The notes: generated from the sequence alone by a model not told the origin. Positions 16,526-25,451 are shown, counted from the stretch's first letter. The stretch: 64,000 nt of DNA from Bradyrhizobium mercantei (GCF_001982635.1 NZ_MKFI01000001.1:488774-552773), one strand, 5' to 3'. Translations and numbers: made by a program.

Positions 16526-19500
16526 CTACTCCGCCGCCATCTGCCGCGGCGCGGGCGGCGGGTTGGCGAGGTCGGCGGCGAGTTGCGCGTAGCGAACCTT
16601 CGCCTCCTTGACCGCCTTCTCCTTCACCGGACCGTAGCCGCGGATGCGCTCGGGCAGCGACAGCAGTTCGACCGCGATGTCGTGATTGAGCGGCGACAGC
16701 AGGCTCAGCACCGTCGCGACATCCTTCTCGTAGCCCGCGATCAGATCACGTTCGAGCCTGCGGTCGGCGTTGTAGCCGAAAATGTCGAGCGGCGTGCCGC
16801 GCAGGAAGCGGAATCGCGCCATCACCTTGAAGGCCGACATCATCCACGAGCCGAACGCGCGCTTCTTCGGGCGGCCCTGCGCATCGAACCCGCCGCCGAG
16901 GATCGGCGGTGCGAGATTGAAGTTGAACTTGAACTCGCCCTCGAACTGGTCGCGCAACTGCTTCTCGAAGCGGCCATCGGTGAACAGCCGCGCCACCTCA
17001 TACTCATCCTTGTAGGCGAGCAGTTTTGCGTAGTTGATCGCGACCGCGCGCGGCAGCGCCTCGCCATAGCCGCCCTTGGTGGCGGCGTCGCGGACCTGGT
17101 CGACCAGCTTGCGGTACCGTTTTGCCAAACGCCCGTTCTGATAGTCCGTCAGCAGCGCCATGCGATGGGTGATGATCTCGTCGAGCGACATCGCATCCAG
17201 CGTCTTGACCGGGGCTGCGTCCCCATCCTGCCCCTTCATCATCGCCGCAAGGCGCGCCGGATCGGCCGCGGCCAGACGCCCGAGCTGGAACGCCTGGGTG
17301 TTCATCTTGATCGAGACGCCGTTGACCTCGATCGCCTGCTGGATCGATTCCGCCGACAGCGGCAGCAGCCCACGCTGATAGGCAAAGCCCATCATCATGA
17401 TGTTGGTGGCGATGGAGTCGCCGAGCAGCGCCTCGGCCGGCTTGGTGAAGTCGAAGAAGGCGGAGTCCTTGCGCAGCTCGGTCTCCAGCACGCCGGTGAC
17501 CTTGCGGCTCTGGAAGTTGAAGTCGCGGTTGAGGATGAAATCCGCGGTCGGGATGATGTGGCTGTTGATGATGCCGACGGTGCGGCTCGGCTCGCAAAGC
17601 GTCATGGTGTCCTTTGAGACCGCCACGACTTCGTCGGCCGCCAGAACCAGATCGGCCGTCCCCGTCACGATGCGCGAGCAGGTCACATCTGCCGTGTGCT
17701 CGGACAGCCGCACGTGGCTCAGCACCGCTCCTCCCTTCTGCGCAAGGCCTGACATGTCGAGGATCATCGAGGCCTTGCCCTCGATATGCGCGGCCATGCC
17801 GAGCAGCGCGCCGATGGTGAGCACGCCGGTGCCGCCGACACCGCCGACCGCGATGTTGTAGGGCCGGTCGAGCGCGGGCTTCGAGGCCGGTTCGGGCAAG
17901 GCGCCGATATCGCCAAGCTCGGTAGGCGCGCGACGCTTGAGGGTGCCGCCATCGACCGTTACAAAGGACGGGCAAAAACCCTTCACACAGGAATAATCCT
18001 TGTTGCAGGTCGACTGGTTGATGGTGCGCTTGCGCCCCAACTCCGTTTCCAGCGGCTCGACCGAGATGCAGTTCGACTGTACCGAGCAGTCGCCGCAGCC
18101 TTCGCAGACCGCAGGATTGATCAGCACGCGGCGCGCCGGATCCTCCATCAAGCCGCGCTTGCGGCGACGGCGCTTCTCGGCGGCGCAGGTCTGCACGAAC
18201 ACGATCGCCGAGGTGCCCTTGGTGTCGCGGCACATCTTCTGAACGTTCTCGAGCTCGTCGCGATGGAACAGCTTGACGCCGGGCGCGATGGTGTCGGCCG
18301 GATAGGCGTCGGGATTTTCCGAGACCAGGTAGATCTCGCGGATGCCTTCGGCGTGGAGCTGGAAGGTGATCTGCTGCGGCGACAGGTCGCCGTCGTGGCG
18401 CTGGCCGCCGGTCATCGCGACCGCGTCGTTGTAGAGGATCTTGTAGGTGATGTTGGCCTTGGAGGCGATCGACTGGCGGATCGCGAGAATGCCGGAGTGG
18501 AAGTAAGTGCCGTCGCCGAGATTGGCGAAGATGTGGTTCTCGTTGGTGAACGGTGAGATGCCGACCCACGGCACGCCCTCGCCGCCCATATGGGTGAAGG
18601 TCTCGGTCGAGCGGTTCATCCACAGCGCCATGAAGTGGCAGCCGATGCCGCCGAGCGCGCGGCTGCCTTCCGGCACCTTGGTGGAGGTGTTGTGCGGGCA
18701 GCCCGAGCAGAAATACGGCGTGCGACTGACCGGTGCGGTCGCCTGCATCTGGGTCGACTGGCGGCCGTTGAACCAGTCCGCCTTGGCGCGCAGCATCTCG
18801 GCGATTTCAGGATTGAGATTAAGTCGAAGCAGCCGTTCGGTCAGCGAGCTCGCAAGCGAGGCCACGCTGAGCTCGGCGGCGAAGGTCAGGAAGCGCTTGT
18901 CGTGATCGTCCATCTTGCCGACGATCCGCGGGCGCACGTCGTCGCGCCAGTTGAACAGCTCCTGCTTGACCTGGTTCTCGACGATCTCGCGGCGCTCCTC
19001 GACGATGAAGATTTCCTCGAGGCCGACCGCGAAGTTGCGCACGCCTTCCGGCTCCAGCGGCCAGGGCATGCCGATCTTGTAGAGGCGGATGCCGATCTTG
19101 GCGGCGATCTCGGGTGTGATGCCGAGCTCGCGCAGTGCCTGGCGGATATCCTCGTAGCTCTTGCCGGACGCCATGATGCCGTAGCGCGCGTTCGGCGAAT
19201 CCATGGTGATGCGGTTGACCTTGTTGGCGCGGGCGAAGGCGATCGCGGCAAAACCCTTGTAGTCCTGCAACCGGCGGTCCTGCTCGAAGCGGTCGTCGGG
19301 CCAGCGGATGTTCAGCCCGCCCGGCGGCAGCTCGAAATCGGCCGGGATGATGAACGGCGTCATCTCGTCGGTGAGGTCGATCTCGGCCGTGGTCTCGACC
19401 GTCTCGGTGATCACCTTCATGCCGACCCAGCAGCCCGAGTAGCGCGACATCGCGATACCCAGGAGGCCCATCTCGATCATTTCATGAATGCTGGAGGGGT

Positions 19501-20020
19501 AGAGGTAGGGCATCAGCGCGGAGATGAAGGCGTGGTCGGACTGATGCGGGACGGTGGAGGATTTTGCGCCATGGTCGTCGCCGGCGAGGCAGAGCACGCC
19601 GCCATGCTTGGCCGAGCCCGCCGCATTGCCGTGGCGGAACACGTCACCGCAGCGGTCGACGCCGGGGCCCTTGCCGTACCAGATGCCGACCGCGCCATCA
19701 TATTTGGCGCCGGACGACAGCCCGAGCTGCTGCGAGCCCCAGATCGCGGTGGCCGCCAAATCCTCGTTCACGCCGGGCTGGAATTTGATGTTGTACTGCT
19801 CGAGATGCTTGCGGGCGGCGAACAGCTGCTGGTCGTAGCCGCCGAGGGGGGAACCGCGATAGCCGGAGATGAAGCCTGCCGTGTTGAGGCCTGCGGCGCG
19901 GTCGCGTCTGATCTGCGCCATCGGCAGGCGGACCAGCGCCTGGATGCCGGTCATGAAGACGTGACCGGTGCCCTGAGTGTATTTCTGGTCGAGGCTGATA
20001 GGCCCTTGGTTGATTCCCAT
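16526..20020 (-). CDS. Indolepyruvate ferredoxin oxidoreductase, fused alpha/gamma chain
   Basis: A 1164-residue single-chain 2-oxoacid:ferredoxin oxidoreductase of the indolepyruvate class, which decarboxylates aryl-pyruvates to aryl-acyl-CoA with ferredoxin as acceptor, during aromatic amino acid breakdown. In order: pyrimidine-binding domain (RGSPLGGYDQQL near residue 55), a central FCSGCPHNTS motif (about 435), the TPP-binding motif NLGDGTYFHSG (about 501), a cysteine-rich Fe-S region (CEGCGDCSVQSNC, then CNKDYSCVKGFC, about 635-680), and the gamma domain (GGVGGTGVLTIGALLG, about 728). The length matches the alphaproteobacterial fused form. No ferredoxin gene is adjacent. Its last 57 codons are duplicated at 15674. 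Confidence 0.94.
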   Translation of the reverse strand: MGINQGPISLDQKYTQGTGHVFMTGIQALVRLPMAQIRRDRAAGLNTAGFISGYRGSPLGGYDQQLFAARKHLEQYNIKFQPGVNEDLAATAIWGSQQLGLSSGAKYDGAVGIWYGKGPGVDRCGDVFRHGNAAGSAKHGGVLCLAGDDHGAKSSTVPHQSDHAFISALMPYLYPSSIHEMIEMGLLGIAMSRYSGCWVGMKVITETVETTAEIDLTDEMTPFIIPADFELPPGGLNIRWPDDRFEQDRRLQDYKGFAAIAFARANKVNRITMDSPNARYGIMASGKSYEDIRQALRELGITPEIAAKIGIRLYKIGMPWPLEPEGVRNFAVGLEEIFIVEERREIVENQVKQELFNWRDDVRPRIVGKMDDHDKRFLTFAAELSVASLASSLTERLLRLNLNPEIAEMLRAKADWFNGRQSTQMQATAPVSRTPYFCSGCPHNTSTKVPEGSRALGGIGCHFMALWMNRSTETFTHMGGEGVPWVGISPFTNENHIFANLGDGTYFHSGILAIRQSIASKANITYKILYNDAVAMTGGQRHDGDLSPQQITFQLHAEGIREIYLVSENPDAYPADTIAPGVKLFHRDELENVQKMCRDTKGTSAIVFVQTCAAEKRRRRKRGLMEDPARRVLINPAVCEGCGDCSVQSNCISVEPLETELGRKRTINQSTCNKDYSCVKGFCPSFVTVDGGTLKRRAPTELGDIGALPEPASKPALDRPYNIAVGGVGGTGVLTIGALLGMAAHIEGKASMILDMSGLAQKGGAVLSHVRLSEHTADVTCSRIVTGTADLVLAADEVVAVSKDTMTLCEPSRTVGIINSHIIPTADFILNRDFNFQSRKVTGVLETELRKDSAFFDFTKPAEALLGDSIATNIMMMGFAYQRGLLPLSAESIQQAIEVNGVSIKMNTQAFQLGRLAAADPARLAAMMKGQDGDAAPVKTLDAMSLDEIITHRMALLTDYQNGRLAKRYRKLVDQVRDAATKGGYGEALPRAVAINYAKLLAYKDEYEVARLFTDGRFEKQLRDQFEGEFKFNFNLAPPILGGGFDAQGRPKKRAFGSWMMSAFKVMARFRFLRGTPLDIFGYNADRRLERDLIAGYEKDVATVLSLLSPLNHDIAVELLSLPERIRGYGPVKEKAVKEAKVRYAQLAADLANPPPAPRQMAAE

Positions 20021-20263
20021 TTAGCCCTCTTTGCGCTGGTCGCGACGACTGCTTTTTAGCTAGTCATCCGAACTTGTTAGAACCAGTCTATGTCGGATTT
20101 TCCGGCCCGCGCAGCACAATTCTGGGCGACCAGGCCCGTCGCCCAAAAATCGCAATTTCGTGCCGGGAATATCGGAGAGCCGTTTCGGTTTCTGTCGCAG
20201 GACAGGCCCGCGGCGAAATGGCGTAACGCGTCTTGTGGACCGGAAGGTGCGGAAGGTGAACGG

Positions 20264-21490
20264 ATGCGGCGACGATTTCGAACGACGGGTGCGATTCTGG
20301 TCACGGCGCTGTTGTGCAGTGCGTTCGGCGCCCGCGAATGCGCGGCCGCCCCAACCGACGACATCATCGCCCGCGGCAAGGCGCTCACGATCGCCGGCGA
20401 CTGCGCGAGCTGCCACACCGCCGACCCGGCCAAGCCGTTCGCCGGCGGCAAGCGGATCGACACGCCGTTCGGCGCGGTGTTCTCGCCGAACCTGACCCCC
20501 GACCGCGATACCGGCATCGGCAGCTGGAGCGACGACGATTTCCTCCGCGCGCTGCGTCGTGGCGTCTCACCGAGCGGAGCGCATTATTACCCCGCCTTCC
20601 CCTACCCGTATTTCACCAAGCTGATCCGCGACGACATCCTGGCGATCCGCGCCTATCTCGCGACGCTTGCACCGGTCAGCAACAAGGCGCCGCCGCCCGA
20701 GCTGCGCTGGCCGCTGAACTACCGCGTGCTGATGCGGGCCTGGAATGCGCTGTTCTTCACGCCGGGCATCATCCAGCCGGACCAGAGCAAGGGGACGGAA
20801 TGGAATCGCGGCCGCTACCTGGTCGAGGCGCTCGCCCATTGCGGCGCCTGCCACACGCCGAAGAATGGCTTCGGCGCCGACAAGCGCGACCAGGCGCTCA
20901 GTGGCAGCATGGTCCAGGGCATGTTGGCACCCAGGCTCGATGGCGCCGCGCGCAGCGGGCTGAAGTCATGGAGCGCGGCTGATATCGCCGAATATCTGCA
21001 GAGCGGCCGCAACGGCCACAGCAACGCCGGTCCGCTGATGTCGGAGGTGGTGGTCAATTCGACCTCGAAGATGAGCGACGCCGATGTGCGCGCGATCGCC
21101 GTCTATCTGAAGAGCCTGCCCACCGGCGCGCCGGAGCCGCAGGTCACCCCGCCCTCGCCGGCGCAGATGGGCAACGGCGAGCGCATCTATCGCGGCGCCT
21201 GCGTCGCCTGTCATGAGCTCGACGGCTCCGGCGCCCCGCGGATCTATCCGCCGCTGCCCGGCAACGCCAACCTGCAATCGGCCAATCCTGCGAGCACGCT
21301 GCGCATCATCCTCGACGGCGCGCAGACCCTGACCACGCCGCGCGCGCCCAACGCAGGCTCGATGCCGGCCTATCCGAAGCTCAGCGATCAGGAGGTCGCC
21401 GACGTCGCGACCTACATCCGCAATTCCTGGGGCAATGCGGCACCGGCCGTGACGGCGGACGAGGTCGCCAGGGCCCGCGCAGCGAAATGA
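20264..21490 (+). CDS. Triheme c-type cytochrome, alcohol/gluconate dehydrogenase subunit type
   Basis: A 408-residue periplasmic cytochrome with three heme-attachment motifs: CASCH (47-51), CGACH (193-197) and CVACH (313-317). A signal peptide (GAILVTALLCSAFG) precedes them. The three-domain layout, with GAVFSPNLTPDRDTGIGSWS after the first heme, is that of the membrane-associated cytochrome subunit of PQQ- or FAD-dependent alcohol, aldehyde or gluconate dehydrogenases, which passes electrons to ubiquinone. No dehydrogenase subunit is adjacent, so its donor is unknown. The start at 20264 lies after GGAAGGTGAACGG and begins the signal peptide. It is divergent from the indolepyruvate oxidoreductase. 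Confidence 0.9.
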   Translation: MRRRFRTTGAILVTALLCSAFGARECAAAPTDDIIARGKALTIAGDCASCHTADPAKPFAGGKRIDTPFGAVFSPNLTPDRDTGIGSWSDDDFLRALRRGVSPSGAHYYPAFPYPYFTKLIRDDILAIRAYLATLAPVSNKAPPPELRWPLNYRVLMRAWNALFFTPGIIQPDQSKGTEWNRGRYLVEALAHCGACHTPKNGFGADKRDQALSGSMVQGMLAPRLDGAARSGLKSWSAADIAEYLQSGRNGHSNAGPLMSEVVVNSTSKMSDADVRAIAVYLKSLPTGAPEPQVTPPSPAQMGNGERIYRGACVACHELDGSGAPRIYPPLPGNANLQSANPASTLRIILDGAQTLTTPRAPNAGSMPAYPKLSDQEVADVATYIRNSWGNAAPAVTADEVARARAAK

Positions 21491-21533
21491 GGCGCGGATA
21501 TCGAAATGAAGGCGCGGACGGCGAGATGGCACC

Positions 21534-22175
21534 TCACCGCTCCTCGTCCGAGAACACGAATTTCGGCATCTCCCATCGGTAGCGGATCGCGAGCATCCGG
21601 AAGCTCAGGCCGAGCGCGAAGGTCAGCAAGGTCCAGGCCGGCGGGTTGAGGTTCAGTCCGAACGCGGTTGCATAGAACAGCCCCGTTACCACCGAGACGC
21701 TGGCGTAGAGCTCGCTGCGAAACAACAGCGGCACCTCGTTGCAGAGGATGTCGCGCAGCACGCCGCCGGCACAGCCGGTGATCATGCCCGCGACGATCAC
21801 GATCGGCAGCGAGGCGTCGACCTGCCAGGCAACATCGCAGCCGGCCATCGTGAACACCACGAGCCCGATCGCATCGAGCACCAGAAATGCGAGATTGAGC
21901 CTGACCACCAGCCGCGCCAGCAGGATGGTGGCGAAGGCGCCGGCCGCCGCGATCGCAAGGTAGATCGGATGCGCGACCCAGACGAGCGGATAGTGCCCGA
22001 GCAGCACGTCGCGGATGGTGCCGCCGCCGAGCGCGGTGATCGCGCCCAGCATGCAGACGCCGGCCCAATCCATGCTGCGCCTGCCGGCCGCCAGCGCCGC
22101 CGTCATCGACTGCGCCGCAACGGCGACGAATGAGAGCACGTGCAGCACCGAATCGGTGGGCGGCATGGTCCACAT
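21534..22175 (-). CDS. Trimeric intracellular cation (TRIC) channel family protein
   Basis: A 213-residue, seven-helix inner-membrane protein with the internal three-helix duplication of prokaryotic TRIC/UPF0126 proteins. The repeated signature is present twice: GAITALGGGTIRDVLLG and GMITGCAGGVLRDILCNEVP. Prokaryotic TRIC channels conduct monovalent cations. The start MWTMPP at 22175 has GAGG 8 bases upstream; an ATG 18 codons earlier has no ribosome site. It is divergent from the small SDMNK-repeat protein. Confidence 0.88.
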   Translation of the reverse strand: MWTMPPTDSVLHVLSFVAVAAQSMTAALAAGRRSMDWAGVCMLGAITALGGGTIRDVLLGHYPLVWVAHPIYLAIAAAGAFATILLARLVVRLNLAFLVLDAIGLVVFTMAGCDVAWQVDASLPIVIVAGMITGCAGGVLRDILCNEVPLLFRSELYASVSVVTGLFYATAFGLNLNPPAWTLLTFALGLSFRMLAIRYRWEMPKFVFSDEER

Positions 22176-22320
22176 TGAAAAAGCCTCATGGAACAGGTTC
22201 GGAACCCACGGAATCGACGGTTCCTGCATGAACTGGTTGCAACATTGGCGCGGAACATCCGAACGCGCCAGCTATTGTCCCCGGCGATTAGCTTTGGGGT
22301 GCTAACGGAGGAACTTTGCA

Positions 22321-22761
22321 ATGGCTTACAACCCTGACGATCCGTATCGCGCCAACCTGACCGATGACGAAATCCGCCGTCAGGCGCGCTTCAACAGCCT
22401 GGACAACGAGCTGCAGCCGGATCCGGAACTCCAGGAGGGACCGGCCAGCAGCACCAAGGTCGCGATGTTCGCAGTTGCGGTGGCCGTGGTGCTCGGCGCG
22501 CTGTTCTACGGGTTGAACAATACGTCGGTGCATGAGGCAGGCACCACGCCGTCGACGCAGACCGCGCAGCAGCAGCCGGCCAACCCGGCCGCGCCGCCTC
22601 CGGGCATGCGCGACGTGACACCGAAGCCGAACAGCCAGCCCGGCACGACCACCGGCGCAGCGCCGGCCAACCCGTCGACCCCACCGTCTGACATGAACAA
22701 GTCTGACATGAACAAGTCGGACACAAACAAGCCGGCCGCCCCGGCAGGGAATCCGAAGTAA
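22321..22761 (+). CDS. Single-pass membrane protein with low-complexity tail
   Basis: A 146-residue protein: a conserved acidic N-terminus (MAYNPDDPYRANLTDDEIRR), one membrane segment (about 46-64), then a Pro/Thr/Gln-rich tail ending in three SDMNK/SDTNK pentapeptides encoded by 15-base direct repeats. Topology suggests a cytoplasmic N-terminus with the disordered tail in the periplasm. It has a strong ribosome site (GGAGGAACTTTGCA). Function is unknown; similar proteins seem widespread in rhizobia. Confidence 0.75.
   Translation: MAYNPDDPYRANLTDDEIRRQARFNSLDNELQPDPELQEGPASSTKVAMFAVAVAVVLGALFYGLNNTSVHEAGTTPSTQTAQQQPANPAAPPPGMRDVTPKPNSQPGTTTGAAPANPSTPPSDMNKSDMNKSDTNKPAAPAGNPK
22687..22731 (+). 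repeat. Three 15-base tandem repeats inside a coding region
   Basis: TCTGACATGAACAAG occurs twice without change, followed by TCGGACACAAACAAG. The repeats keep frame and encode SDMNK, SDMNK, SDTNK. Unit number may vary between strains. Confidence 0.9.
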
Positions 22762-22789
22762 CGACTGACGACACTGACCAGGCGCGAGC

Positions 22790-22820
22790 AGCGGGCCCCC
22801 AAAAGGCCCGCTGCTTTTCT
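22790..22820 (+). terminator. Rho-independent terminator
   Basis: An 8-base-pair GC stem (AGCGGGCC, loop CCCAAAA, GGCCCGCT) is followed by GCTTTTCT. It lies 28 bases after the stop of the SDMNK-repeat gene and just before the convergent PEP-mutase-family gene. Confidence 0.75.
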
Positions 22821-22831
22821 GCCTGCGCGGT

Positions 22832-23650
22832 CTATTTGAACATCTTGTTGAGCTCGCCGCCGGGATAGCCGTTGGCGAATTCGGTGAAGGTGCCCTTCTC
22901 GGCCATCTCCTTCGCCGCCTTCATGACGCCGGTCCAGGCCATCCGTGCCAGCGCCCCGCCGACGCTGATCCGGCGCACGCCGAGATCGGCAACCGCTTGC
23001 AGCGTCAAATCGGACGCGCCGCCGATCAGAAGATTGACCGGCTTCGGCGCCACCGCCTTCACGACCGCGGTGATCTCCTCCTTGGTCGAGATGCCCGGCG
23101 CATACAACACGTCCGCGCCGGCTTCCGAATAGGCTTGCAGGCGCTCGATCACCAGATTGAGGTCCTTCTTGCCCCACAGGAACGCCTCGCAGCGGCCGGT
23201 CAGCAGCACGCCGCTGTTGTCGGCATCAACAGCCCTGCGCGCCGCCTTGATGCGCTCGACCGCGAGCTTGTGCTCGTACAGCACGTTGGCCGCATCACCC
23301 GTGGAGTCCTCGATCGAGAGCCCGGCGACGCCGGTCTTGACGCCGCGCGCGACATTGACGGCGACCTTCTCCGGCTCGACGGCAAAGCCGCCCTCGAAGT
23401 CCGCATTGACGGGAATATCGACCGCCGCGCACATCGCGGCCAGATGATCGCAGACATCATCGATGGTGACGCGGTTGTCGGCCTTGGCGATGGTCCAGGC
23501 AAAGCCCGCGCTGGTCGACGCCAGCGCCTTGAAGCCGAGATGTTGCAAGGCGCGGGCGCTGCCGGCATCGAACGGGTTCGGGATGATGAAGCACCCGCTC
23601 TCGTGCAGCTTCTTGAAGGCGGCTCGTTTGTCAGCAGTTGTCAGTGGCAT
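22832..23650 (-). CDS. Isocitrate lyase/phosphoenolpyruvate mutase family enzyme
   Basis: A 272-residue TIM-barrel protein of the PEP mutase/isocitrate lyase superfamily, smaller than true isocitrate lyase. Motifs include IIPNPFDAGSARALQHLG, the metal region PVNADFEGGFA, GLSIEDSTG and LLTGRCEAFLWG, equivalent to the TARxE block. Members cleave or rearrange C-C or C-P bonds in 2-oxo acids (oxaloacetate hydrolase, methylisocitrate lyase-like, phosphonopyruvate hydrolase). It lacks the KKCGH signature of ICL/MICL. The start at 23650 has GGGAG upstream. It is the last of three genes read away from a divergent ArsR regulator. Confidence 0.87.
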   Translation of the reverse strand: MPLTTADKRAAFKKLHESGCFIIPNPFDAGSARALQHLGFKALASTSAGFAWTIAKADNRVTIDDVCDHLAAMCAAVDIPVNADFEGGFAVEPEKVAVNVARGVKTGVAGLSIEDSTGDAANVLYEHKLAVERIKAARRAVDADNSGVLLTGRCEAFLWGKKDLNLVIERLQAYSEAGADVLYAPGISTKEEITAVVKAVAPKPVNLLIGGASDLTLQAVADLGVRRISVGGALARMAWTGVMKAAKEMAEKGTFTEFANGYPGGELNKMFK

Positions 23651-23707
23651 TGGTCGCTCCCTGAAGTCGTTGGCCCGCGCAGAGATAGGCACGCGGCATT
23701 CGCGCTG

Positions 23708-24058
23708 CTAGTGCGGCTCATGCACCGCGCGGCTATCTTTCGGGGCCTGCTCGCGCTCGTTCAAACCATAGTCGCGCATCACGCTGGCAACGCGCAGGCG
23801 ATAGTTGTCGAAAATCCGCGCGCGGCCCTTGGCCTGGGTGCGGCGGTGCTCGATGGTGTTGCGCCAGGCTTCTACCGCGGCCTCGTCGCGGAAGAATGAC
23901 AGCGACACGAACTTGCCCTTCTCGGTGAGGCTCTCGAACCGCTCGACCGAGATGAAGCCGTCGATCTCCTGCAGGATCGGCTTCAATTCGGCTGCGAGGT
24001 CGAAATAGAGATTCCGGTGCTCAGCCTTCGGCCAGACTTCGAAGATCACGGCGATCAT
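23708..24058 (-). CDS. Antibiotic biosynthesis monooxygenase (ABM) domain protein
   Basis: A 116-residue dimeric alpha-beta barrel protein of the ABM type: MIAVIFEVWPKAEHRNLYFD, then the GFISVERFESL strand and FRDEAAVEAWRNTIEHRR helix. Such proteins oxygenate aromatics, degrade heme or simply bind small ligands; no catalytic set is diagnostic here. The start at 24058 has a very good ribosome site (GGAGGCACTC). It lies 30 bases after the NIPSNAP-like gene, suggesting one transcript. Confidence 0.85.
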   Translation of the reverse strand: MIAVIFEVWPKAEHRNLYFDLAAELKPILQEIDGFISVERFESLTEKGKFVSLSFFRDEAAVEAWRNTIEHRRTQAKGRARIFDNYRLRVASVMRDYGLNEREQAPKDSRAVHEPH

Positions 24059-24088
24059 GAGTGCCTCCGCATGGTTGTCGTGGCCCAA

Positions 24089-24397
24089 CTATAGCTCGAC
24101 CTTGCGCAGAAATGTCCGCTCCTCGGCGAGGATGAAGCGGTTTTCTTCCGCGAAGTTGAAGTTCGCCACGCCCTCCTTGTCCTGGCGCAGCCGGGCGCGA
24201 TAGGCCTCGTAAGCGGCGAGGCTCTCGAACGAGATCAGCGCGAAGCCGATGTTGTTGGTGCCCTCGTGCGGCATCCAGTAGCCGAGCAGTTCGCCGCCGC
24301 AGCGCGGGATGATCGTGAGCCAGTTCCGCGAATACTCCTCGAACATCGCGCGCTTGAACGGATCGAGCTGGTAGCGGATGAAGACGGTGATGGTCAT
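24089..24397 (-). CDS. NIPSNAP family protein
   Basis: A 102-residue dimeric alpha-beta barrel protein of the NIPSNAP type: [20 protein letters not shown], a [20 protein letters not shown] core and an [18 protein letters not shown] helix. Bacterial members are small stress or catabolic accessory proteins of poorly known function. The start at 24397 has AGAGG 7 bases upstream. It is the first gene of the set divergent from the ArsR regulator. Confidence 0.85.
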   Translation of the reverse strand: MTITVFIRYQLDPFKRAMFEEYSRNWLTIIPRCGGELLGYWMPHEGTNNIGFALISFESLAAYEAYRARLRQDKEGVANFNFAEENRFILAEERTFLRKVEL

Positions 24398-24498
24398 TGA
24401 TGGCCTCTGGAATTTTTCTGTCACTGCGTTCCGCGCAATGACGGCACGGTGAAGACTACCGCCTTGCCCGACCTCGATGCTTCGGCTATCATCGAACT

Positions 24499-25194
24499 AT
24501 GAAAGCAGGACCCGACATCTCCCGGATCGCCGCGTTGGTCGGCGACCCCGCACGCTGCAACATGCTGACCGCGCTGATGACCGGCCGCGCACTGACCGCG
24601 AGCGAGCTCGCGCAGGAGGCCGGCATCACGCCGCAGACGGCGAGCTCGCATCTCGCCAAGCTCGAGGCCGGCGGGCTGATCGAGCCGGAGAAGCAGGGCC
24701 GCCACCGCTACTATCGCCTCAGCGATCCCGACGTCGCCGACGTGCTCGAAGGCCTGCAGGGCATCGCCGCCCGCGCCGGCCATATGCGTGTGCGCACCGG
24801 GCCGAAGGATCCGGCGCTGCGCCGTGCCCGCATCTGCTACGACCATCTCGCCGGCGATCTCGGCGTGCAGATGCTCGACAGCATGAAGCGGCAGAAGCTT
24901 GTGCGCCAGAGCAAGCAGGCGATCGAGCTCACCGGCGAAGGCAAGCGCTTCATGGCCGAGGAGCTGCAGATCGACGCCGACGCGCTGACCCATCCGCGCC
25001 GTCCGGTGTGCAAGGCCTGCCTCGATTGGAGCGAGCGGCGGCATCATCTCGCCGGCACGCTCGGCGCTGCCATGATGGACCGCTTCACCGAATTGAAGTG
25101 GGCCGCGCGGGATTCTGCACCGGGCAGCCGCGTGGTCAATTTTTCGCGAAACGGCGAGAAGCGGTTCGCGGCACTGTTCGGCGCGGGCGATTAG
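24499..25194 (+). CDS. ArsR family transcriptional regulator
   Basis: A 231-residue regulator with an N-terminal winged helix (about 1-85): RIAALVGDPARCNMLTALM, ELAQEAGITPQTASSHLAKLE as recognition helix, and the wing EPEKQGRHRYYRL. The extended C-terminal half (about 100-231) is longer than metal-sensing ArsR proteins and has PVCKACLDWSERRHHLAG with two Cys and nearby His, a possible ligand or metal site. It is divergent from the NIPSNAP/ABM/PEP-mutase-like genes over about 100 bases, which makes those genes its likely targets. Confidence 0.88.
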   Translation: MKAGPDISRIAALVGDPARCNMLTALMTGRALTASELAQEAGITPQTASSHLAKLEAGGLIEPEKQGRHRYYRLSDPDVADVLEGLQGIAARAGHMRVRTGPKDPALRRARICYDHLAGDLGVQMLDSMKRQKLVRQSKQAIELTGEGKRFMAEELQIDADALTHPRRPVCKACLDWSERRHHLAGTLGAAMMDRFTELKWAARDSAPGSRVVNFSRNGEKRFAALFGAGD

Positions 25195-25311
25195 CCTCGC
25201 ACTCCGATACATTTTTATCCTCGCCGGGGCTGTGCGCAGCCCTGCTCGCGCTTGAGAAATATTTCGAATTGATGCTGGGCCTGCTTGCGGCGCCCTGACG
25301 CAGGCGTGACC

Positions 25312-25344
25312 TGCAACATTCATGTCGCATTCAGACCGCAACAT
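25312..25344 (+). promoter_or_regulatory. Direct repeat GCAACATT, 25-base period
   Basis: GCAACATT occurs at 25312-25319 and 25337-25344, each followed within two bases by ATG-like sequence. It lies about 110 bases before the small secreted GCG_CRPN-type gene. It could be a regulator site; chance cannot be excluded. Confidence 0.25.
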
Positions 25345-25451
25345 TATGGTCGGCGACATCGGGCACGGCTTCTGCAATGATCCGGCCGGGCGAATCGGTA
25401 GACGAAAGTTTGTTGCGGTGCCGCAGCGCGGCCCAATTAAAAGGAGAAGAC

